From positions 1 to 16,805 of the forward strand of contig JAOUPL010000019.1 of the NCBI GenBank assembly GCA_029879825.1: 16,805 bases of DNA, given 5' to 3'. A program made the translations under genes and the position numbers. This stretch comes from Candidatus Bathyarchaeota archaeon (GTDB lineage Archaea; Thermoproteota; Bathyarchaeia; Bathyarchaeales; Bathyarchaeaceae). Below, piece after piece: positions 1 through 6,712 of this stretch (position 1 is the stretch's first letter; each line of letters begins with the position of its first letter). Under the pieces are notes generated by a model. It worked only from the letters and a program-made list of their open reading frames with translations. It did no database searches and had not been told where the DNA came from.

Positions 1-129
1 ACTGATTTTGTTAAGAAGCTTCATGGATTGAGTGGTGTCAGAGAAACGGAAACCTTCATAGTCCATAGCACCATAAAAAACAAGCCTGAAGATCCATTCA
101 AGAAAGTTTTGACGATCTCTGCGGAGTGA
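1..129 (+). CDS. C-terminal end of an Lrp/AsnC-type ligand-binding (RAM) domain protein, partial
   Basis: Frame 1 is open from the window edge to a TGA at 127-129 and gives 42 residues. The stretch LSGVRETETFIVHSTIKN fits the last beta strand of the Lrp/AsnC effector-binding (RAM) domain, where a glycine-valine turn is followed by alternating Thr/hydrophobic residues (typical pattern gV..t.t.ivl). The missing N-terminus means I cannot tell whether this is a full regulator with a helix-turn-helix or a stand-alone RAM-domain protein. No downstream gene is tightly coupled to it; a tight hairpin lies 29 bases past the stop. The domain call rests on pattern recognition over a short piece. Confidence 0.6.
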   Translation, partial: TDFVKKLHGLSGVRETETFIVHSTIKNKPEDPFKKVLTISAE

Positions 130-157
130 CCGAAGCATTTCACTGTAATCTGTATGC

Positions 158-174
158 TGGGTTGCCACAACCCA
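158..174. repeat. Perfect 7-bp inverted repeat with 3-base loop
   Basis: TGGGTTG, loop CCA, CAACCCA. It lies 29 bases after the stop of the Lrp/AsnC-type gene. It could end or protect that transcript, but no T-run follows, so a terminator role is uncertain. The rest of 130-268 shows no gene and no tRNA-like fold. Confidence 0.4.
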
Positions 175-268
175 CCGGAGTCTCGCCCTCATCCAAAGCA
201 ATTAGCCTATTTATTGGCAAATAATAAGGTGTAAACAAAGCCGCATGCTAGTGTTGTAGTATAAACAT

Positions 269-457
269 GTGCGCGCGATCAAGAAAGCCGTACGAAAAAT
301 GGAAAAGAGAATGAACGAAAAGGTTCCCGGCCTGAAGCTGATAACCTCTGGCCTGTCAATAAAGGTTGGGGGAATGAAAGGCCTCATCGTCGAAGGAGAA
401 CTTCCTAAGTGCAAAGAGTTTGGAAAGAAAATAGCAAGGCAGATGAAAATTTTATGA
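269..457 (+). CDS. Small basic hypothetical protein (62 aa)
   Basis: A GTG start gives 62 residues; in-frame ATGs at 299 and 311 would give 52 or 48. I do not recognise the family. The protein is lysine/arginine-rich (N-terminal helix RAIKKAVRKMEKRMNEK), has a short beta-like core with ITSGLSIKVGGMKGLIVEGE, and ends in a basic helix with one cysteine (ELPKCKEFGKKIARQ). The Gly-Gly-x-Lys-Gly-Leu-Ile turn and balanced composition look like real protein rather than noise. No clear Shine-Dalgarno sequence precedes any of the starts. It ends nine bases before the 3' end of the convergent tRNA gene. The opposite-strand frame over the same bases looks like a shadow. Confidence 0.45.
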   Translation: MRAIKKAVRKMEKRMNEKVPGLKLITSGLSIKVGGMKGLIVEGELPKCKEFGKKIARQMKIL

Positions 458-465
458 CGCCTTGA

Positions 466-539
466 AGCCCCGGGCGGGATTCGAACCCGCGACCAACAGC
501 TTACGAGGCTGCCGCTCTACCGGTCTGAGCCACCGGGGC
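466..539 (-). tRNA. trnT: tRNA-Thr (anticodon CGT)
   Basis: The minus strand folds as a full cloverleaf: acceptor GCCCCGG/CCGGGGC (7 bp), D stem GCTC/GAGC with GG in the loop, anticodon stem GCAGC/GCTGT (one G-U) with loop CTCGTAA, five-base variable loop TGGTC, and T arm GCGGG-TTCGAAT-CCCGC. Anticodon CGT reads ACG (Thr). The discriminator is U, usual for archaeal tRNA-Thr, and CCA is not encoded. No intron is seen in the anticodon loop. Confidence 0.97.
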
Positions 540-560
540 CTCCCATTGAATTGAGCGAGA

Positions 561-573
561 CACATATTTTTAA
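561..573. promoter_or_regulatory. A/T-rich TATA-like box between the divergent tRNA-Thr and thiL genes
   Basis: CACATATTTTTAAGA lies at the right distance for both sides. On the minus strand its centre is about 27 bases before the tRNA 5' end at 539. On the plus strand it would start transcription near 595, ahead of thiL at 614. This is the only A/T-rich box in the 74-base gap, so it may serve both genes. The placement is an inference from archaeal promoter spacing. Confidence 0.45.
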
Positions 574-613
574 GACATTCGGGAGCAAACCATTACTGTA
601 GAGGGTTTTCAAC

Positions 614-1618
614 TTGAGTTTAGTGGAGGAGCTTGGTGAAAGAAAAATTATCGATCTCATTTTGGAATGCTTAGACCAGATGCCCAATATGCCAGTTCCC
701 TTCGGAGACGACGTCTCAGCTATAGACTTTGGACGTGGAAAGCTTGCCGTAATAAAAACTGACATGCTTGTTGGAAAAACAGATGTCCCAGAGGGAATGA
801 GCCTTTGGCAGGCTGCTCGCAAGGCGGTGGTGATGAACATAAGTGACCTAGCCGCCAAGGGAGTACAGCCCCTTGCCCTCCTAGCGTCTATCGGCATACC
901 CCGAGGCCTGTCAAAAAAAGATATACAACAGATTGGCAAGGGACTAAACGCTGGAGCTCGCGAATACAATGCCTACGTACTGGGTGGAGACACCAACGAA
1001 GCCTCCGATCTGGTGATCAGTTGCGCAGCTTTTGGAATCTGCCAAAAACGTTACCTCATTAGGCGTAGTGGCGCAAAGCTCGGCGACTACGTGGCAGTGA
1101 CGGGCGGTTTCGGAAAAACCGCCTCAGGATTAAAGATTCTAATGGAAAATTTTTCGGCTCTTCCAGAAATAAGGGAAGAGCTTGTTAATTCGGTTCTCAT
1201 GCCTCGTGCAAGGCTCAGAGAAGGGTTGGCTCTAGCCCAAACCCAAGCGGCAACAGCCTCTATAGATTCCAGCGACGGACTGGCATGGAGTCTCCATGAG
1301 ATTTCGCTGGCAAGCAACGTTGGCTTTGTCCTTGACAATCTTCCCATCGCACAGGAAGCAGAAAAATTTGCGAAGATTCAAGGTCTCGATCCGGTAGAAC
1401 TAACATTGTATGGGGGAGAGGAATATGAACTTGTGGTAACTATCCAACCTAAGCTTTGGCAAGATGCAGAAAAAGCCGTGAAAAACGTGGAGGGTTCCCT
1501 TATAAAAATTGGACGGGTTACGAAGGAGAAGACTCTTCTTCTCAAAGCTGTGGGAAAAACAGTTTCCATAGAGGCTCGAGGATGGGAACATTTTAAACAG
1601 CATAAGTCAGAAACATGA
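614..1618 (+). CDS. thiL: Thiamine-monophosphate kinase ThiL
   Basis: ThiL phosphorylates thiamine monophosphate with ATP to give thiamine diphosphate, the last step of cofactor synthesis, in the cytoplasm. The 334-residue protein has the family motifs in order: GDDVSAID (31-38) and KTDMLV (48-53) for metal and nucleotide binding, NISDLAAKG (75-83), GGDT (124-127), the AIR-synthase-type C-terminal domain with TGGFG (163-167), DSSDGL (218-223), and YGGEEYEL (266-273). Length is normal for ThiL. The TTG at 614 is chosen because GAGGG at 601-605 is a well-spaced ribosome site and the sequence is colinear with ThiL from there; a GTG at 623 is possible. It is 21 bases ahead of the MetE-like gene, so the two may be cotranscribed. 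Confidence 0.93.
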   Translation: MSLVEELGERKIIDLILECLDQMPNMPVPFGDDVSAIDFGRGKLAVIKTDMLVGKTDVPEGMSLWQAARKAVVMNISDLAAKGVQPLALLASIGIPRGLSKKDIQQIGKGLNAGAREYNAYVLGGDTNEASDLVISCAAFGICQKRYLIRRSGAKLGDYVAVTGGFGKTASGLKILMENFSALPEIREELVNSVLMPRARLREGLALAQTQAATASIDSSDGLAWSLHEISLASNVGFVLDNLPIAQEAEKFAKIQGLDPVELTLYGGEEYELVVTIQPKLWQDAEKAVKNVEGSLIKIGRVTKEKTLLLKAVGKTVSIEARGWEHFKQHKSET

Positions 1619-1639
1619 CGGACTCTTGGGGATGTTTTC

Positions 1640-2746
1640 ATGATAAAGTCTTGTGATGCTGGTAGCCTACCTTTCGTTGGTGATATCGAGAAGTTTTTGG
1701 AGGGCGCAACGCGTTTCGGTTTCCATCCTGTCGAAGATTCAGTCAAGTTTTTTGAGAAAATGGTTGTCGAAGGTTTTCTCGATAAAGTTGGGGTCGGTAT
1801 CGATGTTCCAAACTATCCTCAGTTTAGGGATATGAGCGAGATGTTTCTGGCAATGGTAGACGGCGTAGAGAGAGTTAAGGGCGGTTACTTGGAGACTAAA
1901 ATTTTGTCTGTAAAAGCAGACAGGAGCCATATACCAGAGGTTATGGTGATAGAAAAGAATTCTCATATGATTTACGAGAAGAAAGGTGGACCTTTCGAAG
2001 TTAAAGTCTGCGTCACAGGACCCTATACGCTTTCTTCTCTCTTCCTCCATCGAGACAACGAAATATTCAGCAGGCTAGGAAACACCATCTCACAGATCGT
2101 AGAAAATAACGTTTTCAGCGAAAAACGCGGCAAAGTGGGTTTGATTGCGTTGGATGAACCAGTTTTCGGACTGCAAGACGATCCACTAATCGACTTCGGT
2201 TCTAAGGGAAGAGAAAACCTGCGAAAGGCTTGGGAATCCGTTTTCCACAAAGCCAAATCTAAGAATGCCCAAACTTTGCTGCACCTTCACAACACCGCAG
2301 ACGAACTTTTTTGGGACATAAAATCTCTAGACGTAATCGACTCCCACGTCGACGACCCCATCTACCAAATGAAGAAAACAAAGGAGGGGCTGGAATCAAC
2401 TGACAAGTTTCTGAAAGCAAGCATATCCGTCGCCGACTTCGACACCTTAATCAAAAAGAGAATCATAACAACTTCACGACAAAAGATGACTGAATTAGCA
2501 ATAAATGAAAGGATTGCCGAAGCCTGGACAGGCATCACCAGTCGAAAAACTGATCCCGAAATCTTTCTCGAAAAACTTGACATCATGAAGAAACGTTTGG
2601 TCGAGATAGTTGATCGGTTCGGGATAGAAAGGGTTCTGTACGCAGGACCTGAATGTGGACTGAAGGGGGTCCCAACCTACAAATGTGCGTTGGAGTGTTT
2701 GAGGCGCGTTTCTAGCGCAGTCAAAAGCGTTACAAAAGAACGTTAA
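1640..2746 (+). CDS. MetE-like (cobalamin-independent methionine synthase C-terminal fold) protein with variant metal site
   Basis: This 368-residue protein matches the C-terminal catalytic barrel of MetE / archaeal core-MetE (UROD/MetE superfamily). Visible landmarks are TGPYT (126-130), DEPVFGL (172-178), a HLH (215-217) after a beta strand, and GPECGLKGVPTYKCA (336-350), which fits the MetE loop carrying its last zinc cysteine. MetE binds zinc with HxC, Glu and Cys. Here HxC reads H215-x-H217, the segment that normally carries the Glu reads DVIDSHVDD (231-239), and C339 is kept, so the site may be His-rich. It lacks the N-terminal folate half of full MetE, as archaeal forms do; archaeal core enzymes take methyl groups from methylcobalamin. 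The true methyl donor and acceptor cannot be assigned. ATG start; 21 bases after thiL. Confidence 0.7.
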   Translation: MIKSCDAGSLPFVGDIEKFLEGATRFGFHPVEDSVKFFEKMVVEGFLDKVGVGIDVPNYPQFRDMSEMFLAMVDGVERVKGGYLETKILSVKADRSHIPEVMVIEKNSHMIYEKKGGPFEVKVCVTGPYTLSSLFLHRDNEIFSRLGNTISQIVENNVFSEKRGKVGLIALDEPVFGLQDDPLIDFGSKGRENLRKAWESVFHKAKSKNAQTLLHLHNTADELFWDIKSLDVIDSHVDDPIYQMKKTKEGLESTDKFLKASISVADFDTLIKKRIITTSRQKMTELAINERIAEAWTGITSRKTDPEIFLEKLDIMKKRLVEIVDRFGIERVLYAGPECGLKGVPTYKCALECLRRVSSAVKSVTKER

Positions 2747-2786
2747 AGCCACTTGCTTTTCACGGTTATTGGTGCGCGCGCGGTTT

Positions 2787-3098
2787 TCAAGTTGTAGAAG
2801 ATCCAGTCTCCTTCTTGTGCGCAGCTTCTCTTTTTCTACGTATTTGTCTTGAAAGGGCATCTTCAAGCTCTTTCTCGTCAAAACCTAGGGGAAGCTTGAT
2901 TTGTTCACCTACCACTACGCACATGCCTTGGACTCCGTACTTAGACGCTTCTGATGACTTAGTTGACTTTGTTTCAACTTCTACTAAATCTTCAAACTTT
3001 GATGTTACCTGTCCGACTGTTTCCATAAGTGGCGCGAAATTGCAGACACAGGAGCCTAGAGGCACAAAGACCTCAACTTTCACTTTGTTTCTCTTCAT
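2787..3098 (-). CDS. Small thioredoxin-fold-like protein with a CxC motif
   Basis: The protein has 103 residues. The order strand (VKVEVFVP), cysteine motif GSCVCN (C17, C19), helix, strand (LVEVETKST), then YGVQGMCVVVGEQ (54-66) and a final charged helix fits small archaeal thioredoxin-like proteins. Two things are odd. The usual CxxC is CxC, and the loop that normally carries the cis-proline (VPT-type) reads QGMC with a third cysteine (C60). The C-terminal 25 residues are Lys/Arg/Glu-rich. It is the last gene of the run, three bases after ccdA, so it probably exchanges electrons with CcdA or serves as a cytoplasmic partner; that role is inferred from position. ATG start at 3098. Confidence 0.6.
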   Translation of the reverse strand: MKRNKVKVEVFVPLGSCVCNFAPLMETVGQVTSKFEDLVEVETKSTKSSEASKYGVQGMCVVVGEQIKLPLGFDEKELEDALSRQIRRKREAAHKKETGSSTT

Positions 3099-3101
3099 TT
3101 T

Positions 3102-3803
3102 TTACCAACCCACCAACACGTAACCAATCATGACTATGCCAATCACAACAAAGGCGATTCCAAAAATCTTTGTCAGCCATTCGCCTGCTATAGCAGTTTT
3201 TTCGCTTACAGCCTTTCGTGCTGTCGCCAGCAACACACTCAAGAAAATAACGGGTAAGGCGTGGCCTAGACCAAAAGTGAAGAGCAATAGGCCGCCGTGA
3301 TAAGGTGTGGGCGCACTGAATATGGTTAGCAGTATGGCTGGCAAAACCAGAGATAAGGAGCATGGACCTAAAGCTAGGGAAATGACTACTCCGAAGAGAA
3401 ACGAACCTGCTGCATAATTGTATTTTGAAAAACGTGTCAACGCAGTTAACTTCAAAGCGTTAATTCGTTCAGTAAGAGAACTGCTGGCGTTGTGTGTGAA
3501 GTGGATTTTCTTAAACAAGCCTAAGTTGTTGACTCCAAAGAATACGAGAAGAAGGCCTGCAATGGCGAAGAAGAATCGGTAGCTTGCTGGATCTACGGGA
3601 AGGAGAGAAGATACGGCGTAGCCGAGAAAAAAGAAAACTAGGCACATGGCGATAGTGAAGCTGCAGCCGATTATGAAGCCTTTGCGTATGCTCCTGCTGA
3701 TGCCTACGGCGTATGTTAGGTACACTGACATTAGGGCAATTGAACATGGTGAAAGGAAAGTTGCGATTCCTAAGAAGAACAGCCCTAGAAATTCTTCAAA
3801 CAT
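3102..3803 (-). CDS. ccdA: CcdA/DsbD-type thiol-disulfide electron transporter
   Basis: CcdA-family membrane proteins pass reducing power from cytoplasmic thioredoxin across the membrane to extracytoplasmic thiol proteins. The 233-residue protein is almost all membrane segments (about six) and carries the two hallmark cysteines, each in a Pro-Cys motif: FLSPCS (C20) in the first helix and LGPCS (C148) in the fourth. The internal duplication implied by these two halves and the length match CcdA. It sits 7 bases after the TlpA-like gene and 3 bases before the CxC thioredoxin-like gene, the classic arrangement of outer thioredoxin, transporter and inner partner. ATG start at 3803. Confidence 0.9.
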   Translation of the reverse strand: MFEEFLGLFFLGIATFLSPCSIALMSVYLTYAVGISRSIRKGFIIGCSFTIAMCLVFFFLGYAVSSLLPVDPASYRFFFAIAGLLLVFFGVNNLGLFKKIHFTHNASSSLTERINALKLTALTRFSKYNYAAGSFLFGVVISLALGPCSLSLVLPAILLTIFSAPTPYHGGLLLFTFGLGHALPVIFLSVLLATARKAVSEKTAIAGEWLTKIFGIAFVVIGIVMIGYVLVGW

Positions 3804-3810
3804 CTCTTGA

Positions 3811-4506
3811 TCAAGCTCCTAAAAGCTGGCTAATCTTTGACGATAATGTTGAAGTAGTGATTGTGCTGTATGAGTCGGAAATGTGAAACGTCTTGTCTAT
3901 TAGCACTATTGTTCCATCGCCTTGTGTAGCATATTTTTGCGCTATGTCCATTTTTCCGTCGTCATAGTCGTTCCCAAACAACCAAGCAATTCCATAAGTG
4001 GTGCGGATTTGTGCAAGGTCGCTGTTTTCACACGTGGCTACAGCGACCGTTATTAGGATGACGGGTTTGTTGCCACAATAGCTACTGCAAACAGTTTTCA
4101 GTTGTGTGAGCTGGTTTTCATTGATTGGGTAGATCTGTCCATGGCAGCCAACTCCCATGACGTGTATGACAATGATTCTTCCGCTGAAACTGCTGAGCGA
4201 GAACTGGGTGCCATTTATGTCTCTAATAGTAAATTCGTACGGCGTTTGTAGGGGATTTGTCGGATTGATTGGCGGTGGCTCTTCTGATGTTGTTGAAGGG
4301 CGCGTGTATTGCCATGCCCCATAGGATACAGATATTATGGCGATTAAGCAGATTGCCCCAAGTATTTTACCTTTAGGCCATTGTCTCGACTTTCTTTCGG
4401 CTTCTCTTTCTCTCTGTATTCGATAGGTTTCCTGGGCTCTCTGCTGCTTTATTTGTCTCTCTTGCTGTCTTTCCTGCCAACTTTTCTTCTTTTTCTTCTT
4501 TGGCAA
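3811..4506 (-). CDS. Membrane-anchored TlpA-like thioredoxin-fold protein lacking the CxxC motif
   Basis: The protein has 231 residues. Residues 1-46 are highly charged and probably helical (Lys6 run, then Gln/Arg/Glu), 47-64 form one membrane helix, 70-88 are a Pro/Thr-rich linker, and 90-231 are a redoxin/TlpA domain (EFTIRDINGTQFSLSSFSG, then the beta strand IIVIHVMGVG). The active site, where TlpA proteins have WCxxC, reads GVGCHGQI, so only C121 remains. Further cysteines are C140 and C144 (VCSSYC) and C159. The domain is expected outside the membrane with the charged tail inside. TTG start at 4506; an ATG just upstream is out of frame. Adjacent ccdA supports a thiol role; resolving cysteines elsewhere in the fold would make it a variant oxidoreductase. 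Confidence 0.75.
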   Translation of the reverse strand: MPKKKKKKSWQERQQERQIKQQRAQETYRIQREREAERKSRQWPKGKILGAICLIAIISVSYGAWQYTRPSTTSEEPPPINPTNPLQTPYEFTIRDINGTQFSLSSFSGRIIVIHVMGVGCHGQIYPINENQLTQLKTVCSSYCGNKPVILITVAVATCENSDLAQIRTTYGIAWLFGNDYDDGKMDIAQKYATQGDGTIVLIDKTFHISDSYSTITTSTLSSKISQLLGA

Positions 4507-4530
4507 TTCTTCTCTCTCACCATGCTGCAG

Positions 4531-4761
4531 TTAAAGTTTCTTGGGTCTGAACGGTTGACAACGACTCTCTTCACTAATCGTTATCAAATCAATCAGCATG
4601 TCCTGTACTTCAGCAAGTAAATCTTCATTTTTCTCATCTGTAGCTCGCAAGTTCCTCATGAACGACTCGATTTCCAGTTTCAGCGATAGAAGGTCGACAT
4701 CGCTCTCTTTACGCTTAGCATCTCGGTATTTCCTACGTATTTCCTCAAAACGTGCTTCCAT
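4531..4761 (-). CDS. Small coiled-coil hypothetical protein (76 aa)
   Basis: I do not recognise the family. From the ATG at 4761 it encodes 76 residues, mostly charged helix (EARFEEIRRKYRDAKRKES, then a Leu/Ile-spaced helix to about residue 68) and a short basic tail with one cysteine. A TTG at 4767 adds two residues and has GGAG five bases before it, so it may be the true start. Its start overlaps the end of the preceding unknown gene when that gene is read in its corrected frame, which fits translational coupling. It ends 24 bases before the TlpA-like gene. Confidence 0.55.
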   Translation of the reverse strand: MEARFEEIRRKYRDAKRKESDVDLLSLKLEIESFMRNLRATDEKNEDLLAEVQDMLIDLITISEESRCQPFRPKKL

Positions 4762-5334
4762 AATCAACTTTGCTCCTTTTTACATTCCTGTTGACGATGA
4801 GCGTGATAGGCGTCTTTTCCTTGAGCTTTGACAAGGCCCTTTTCTGAGATGCCTTCAAGCCCTTGACAATCTGACTTGGAAAAGGCATAGGGCGCGCGCG
4901 AGACATCGCGATCTCTTCCAAGAGACTTCCCCTCAAGGATAAATAAGGAGGTGAGATATTTGGCGGGTGAGAAAATGGGAGAGACAACAACTAGGTCAGG
5001 TCTTCCCAATTCCTCAGTAATGAACCCTTTGATTTCCTCGTGTTCAACGTAGCTCTGCTTTTCGCGGCGTTTGATTGGGATTTTTGTCTGCCTGAAGGCG
5101 TCGCCTTTTGCAGAGTCTAGGAATATGTATAGGAGGTTTTCAGAGGTAAAAAGAATCCTCAAAGCTACAGGAGGTTTTGAAAGAGGAGCCCTCTGCAGAA
5201 AGTATGTAACACTTTTGGGGTGTAGAGCGATCGCCAATTTCTTGAATTCATCCCAAGTTTTTGTGCAAAGGATCCTTCCCAAGCCCTCAACACCTTTCAA
5301 TCGTTCAATGCTTATGGAAGATCAGTTCAATCAT
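4745..5334 (-). pseudogene. Unknown gene with one clear and one possible frameshift
   Basis: The middle part (5300 down to about 4930) is convincing protein, for example VALRILFTSENLLYIFLD and ELGRPDLVVVSPIF, but I do not recognise the family. After ILEG the frame continues into a Ser/Lys/His-rich tail ending at 4764 that looks unnatural. Dropping one G in the GGGG run at 4929-4932 instead joins ILEG to SLLEEIAMSRARPMPFPSQ and on to a basic, natural-looking end at 4745. The start is also poor: only a TTG at 5300 with no ribosome site, while ATG at 5334 in another frame encodes MIELIFHKH and, with one T skipped at 5307, runs smoothly into ERLKGVEGLG. It is either a decaying gene, a gene with assembly indels, or one using programmed shifts. 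Confidence 0.55.
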
Positions 5335-5405
5335 ATTTTGTCACGCTTAGCATCTCGACGCACCCGCATTGTATCTCTTTCACCGCTTTTGTTATGATCA
5401 CTAAA

Positions 5406-5873
5406 TTACCTCTGTTTTCCCAGTTTCTCTTTTTCCGATTCGACTTTTCTTTTCAAAACTTCAAAGTACTTTTGAGCATCCAGAAGATTTTCTCGGTCGC
5501 TTTCAAAGTCTTTGAGCTTCAAAACGGCGAACCATCCTTCTCCGTATGGGTCTTGGTTTACAAGCTCAGGCCTTTCTGATAATTTCTCATTAACCTCGAC
5601 TATGACGCCACTGACAGGCGATATCAAGTCAAGTATAGTTTTTGCGGATTCGAAAGAAGCCACTTCGTCCAATTGCTCAATTTCTGTGCCGACATCCTTG
5701 AATTCAACAAATATGATGTCGGTGGCCATGCTTTGAAGGAAATCCGTAATTCCCACTCTTGCTCTGGGGCCCTCTATTTTCGCCCAACAATCATTTTCAT
5801 TATAGAGTAAACCTTTGGGTACCCGAAAAGTCCATTTCAGAACCTTTAGTTGATAAGAGCCTTCGTTTTTCAA
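5406..5873 (-). CDS. gcvH: GcvH-like lipoyl carrier protein
   Basis: The protein has 155 residues. The core GITDFLQSMATDIIFVEF (41-58), then DVGTEIEQLDEVASFESAKT with the lipoylation lysine K78, SPVSG (85-89), VNEKLSERPELVNQDPYG and GEGWFAVLKL is textbook glycine-cleavage H protein: a small beta-barrel that carries lipoate on one lysine. The N-terminus (about 15 residues) and C-terminal charged helix (about 25 residues) are longer than in a minimal GcvH. No GcvP, GcvT or LplA is in the window; instead it follows three DGC proteins, a ferredoxin and an HdrA-like piece. That context recalls the lipoate-binding proteins of the sHdr sulfur-oxidation system, where an H-protein homologue carries sulfur, but no HdrB/C is present here. 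TTG start, four bases after the preceding stop, with GAGGA upstream. Confidence 0.88.
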   Translation of the reverse strand: MKNEGSYQLKVLKWTFRVPKGLLYNENDCWAKIEGPRARVGITDFLQSMATDIIFVEFKDVGTEIEQLDEVASFESAKTILDLISPVSGVIVEVNEKLSERPELVNQDPYGEGWFAVLKLKDFESDRENLLDAQKYFEVLKRKVESEKEKLGKQR

Positions 5874-5877
5874 CCAT

Positions 5878-6279
5878 TCACTTCCTCAAAATCTTGTCGA
5901 CCAAAAGAGCTGTGTCTTCAGCAATTTTTTCCGCAAGTTCTTCTCCTTCAGGACCGATCTCTTCAGATGCTTTTGGTTTCAACCCATACTTTTGAACACT
6001 TTGCGGAATGAACACTCTTCCTCTTATTTTCCCTCCATTTTTTGCAACGATTTTCGTGGCACAACGTTCAGGACATCCATCGATCGTAATAATCGGATAT
6101 TTCTTAATCCATTCAGAATGAGGTTTGACACCAGCAACAAGAGGAGGAATACAGACCAGGACAGAATCTTCGGGCTTCAAATCTTCCACTACTTTGAAAG
6201 CGCAAGCACGAGCCACCGAACCCAGTGGTTTGTCCATTCCTGCGCAGGCGACGATTGCAACTTTTTCTTCTTCACTCAA
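5878..6279 (-). CDS. DGC-domain putative zinc-binding protein, copy 3
   Basis: This 133-residue protein belongs to the DGC family (putative zinc-binding, PF08859 type), named for its Asp-Gly-Cys motif. Four cysteines sit at matching places in all three copies here: C12 (VACAG), C43 (CIPPL), C69 and C73 (IDGCPERC). Other shared features are LGSVAR after the first cysteine, VVEDLKPED, and a C-terminal helix after EIGPEGEEL. Biochemical function is unknown for the family; the cysteines suggest metal or thiol chemistry in the cytoplasm. No signal peptide. TTG start at 6279 with GAGG nine bases ahead. It is 13 bases after copy 2 and 4 bases before the GcvH-like gene. Confidence 0.85.
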   Translation of the reverse strand: MSEEEKVAIVACAGMDKPLGSVARACAFKVVEDLKPEDSVLVCIPPLVAGVKPHSEWIKKYPIITIDGCPERCATKIVAKNGGKIRGRVFIPQSVQKYGLKPKASEEIGPEGEELAEKIAEDTALLVDKILRK

Positions 6280-6292
6280 TTACCGACGCCTC

Positions 6293-6706
6293 TTACTTTT
6301 TTCTTCCTAGGACTTCGTCTACTTTTGTTGCGATTTCCTCTGCAACTTTGAGAGCAAGTTCCTTTTCTTCGGCACTGAGTTTGTCTCTTGATTTCACTTT
6401 TAGATGGGGATATTTTTTCATAATTTCTGAAACAACAACTGTTGCAACCGGTTTGCCGCTGTACTTGTTTGTTCCAACCTCTGCACATTTCTTGTCGCAA
6501 CCATCGACAGCAATCGTTGGAAATACTTTTGCGAAGGCTCTTTCGTCCTCGCTTCCCGCAAGGAACAATGGAAGACATATGGTTACCGTGTCGTCTGGTC
6601 TCAGTTTCTCCATTACAATGCGGGTGGCGATGCGGGATATGGTGCCTTCAGGCAAGTCTTCACCGCTGCAAGAGACTATTCCCACCTTGTCTGTTACTAT
6701 GGCCAA
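6293..6706 (-). CDS. DGC-domain putative zinc-binding protein, copy 2
   Basis: The protein has 137 residues with the DGC layout: C13 (VSCSG), GTISRIATRIVMEKLRPDD, C44 (CLPLFLAG), then AVDGCDKKC with C70 and C74. After the DGC motif it has GKPVATVVVSEIM and ends in a helix following LSAEEKELA. It differs from its neighbours in about half its residues, so the triplication is old rather than a recent tandem copy. TTG start at 6706, preceded by AGGTGA; six bases separate it from copy 1. It probably acts with the other two copies, but whether as a hetero-oligomer is not visible. Confidence 0.85.
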   Translation of the reverse strand: MAIVTDKVGIVSCSGEDLPEGTISRIATRIVMEKLRPDDTVTICLPLFLAGSEDERAFAKVFPTIAVDGCDKKCAEVGTNKYSGKPVATVVVSEIMKKYPHLKVKSRDKLSAEEKELALKVAEEIATKVDEVLGRKK

Positions 6707-6712
6707 TCACAT

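Noticed and set aside
130..268. tRNA-like or half-tRNA sequence near the GGGTTG hairpin
   Set aside because: No acceptor stem, anticodon arm or T-loop consensus could be assembled.
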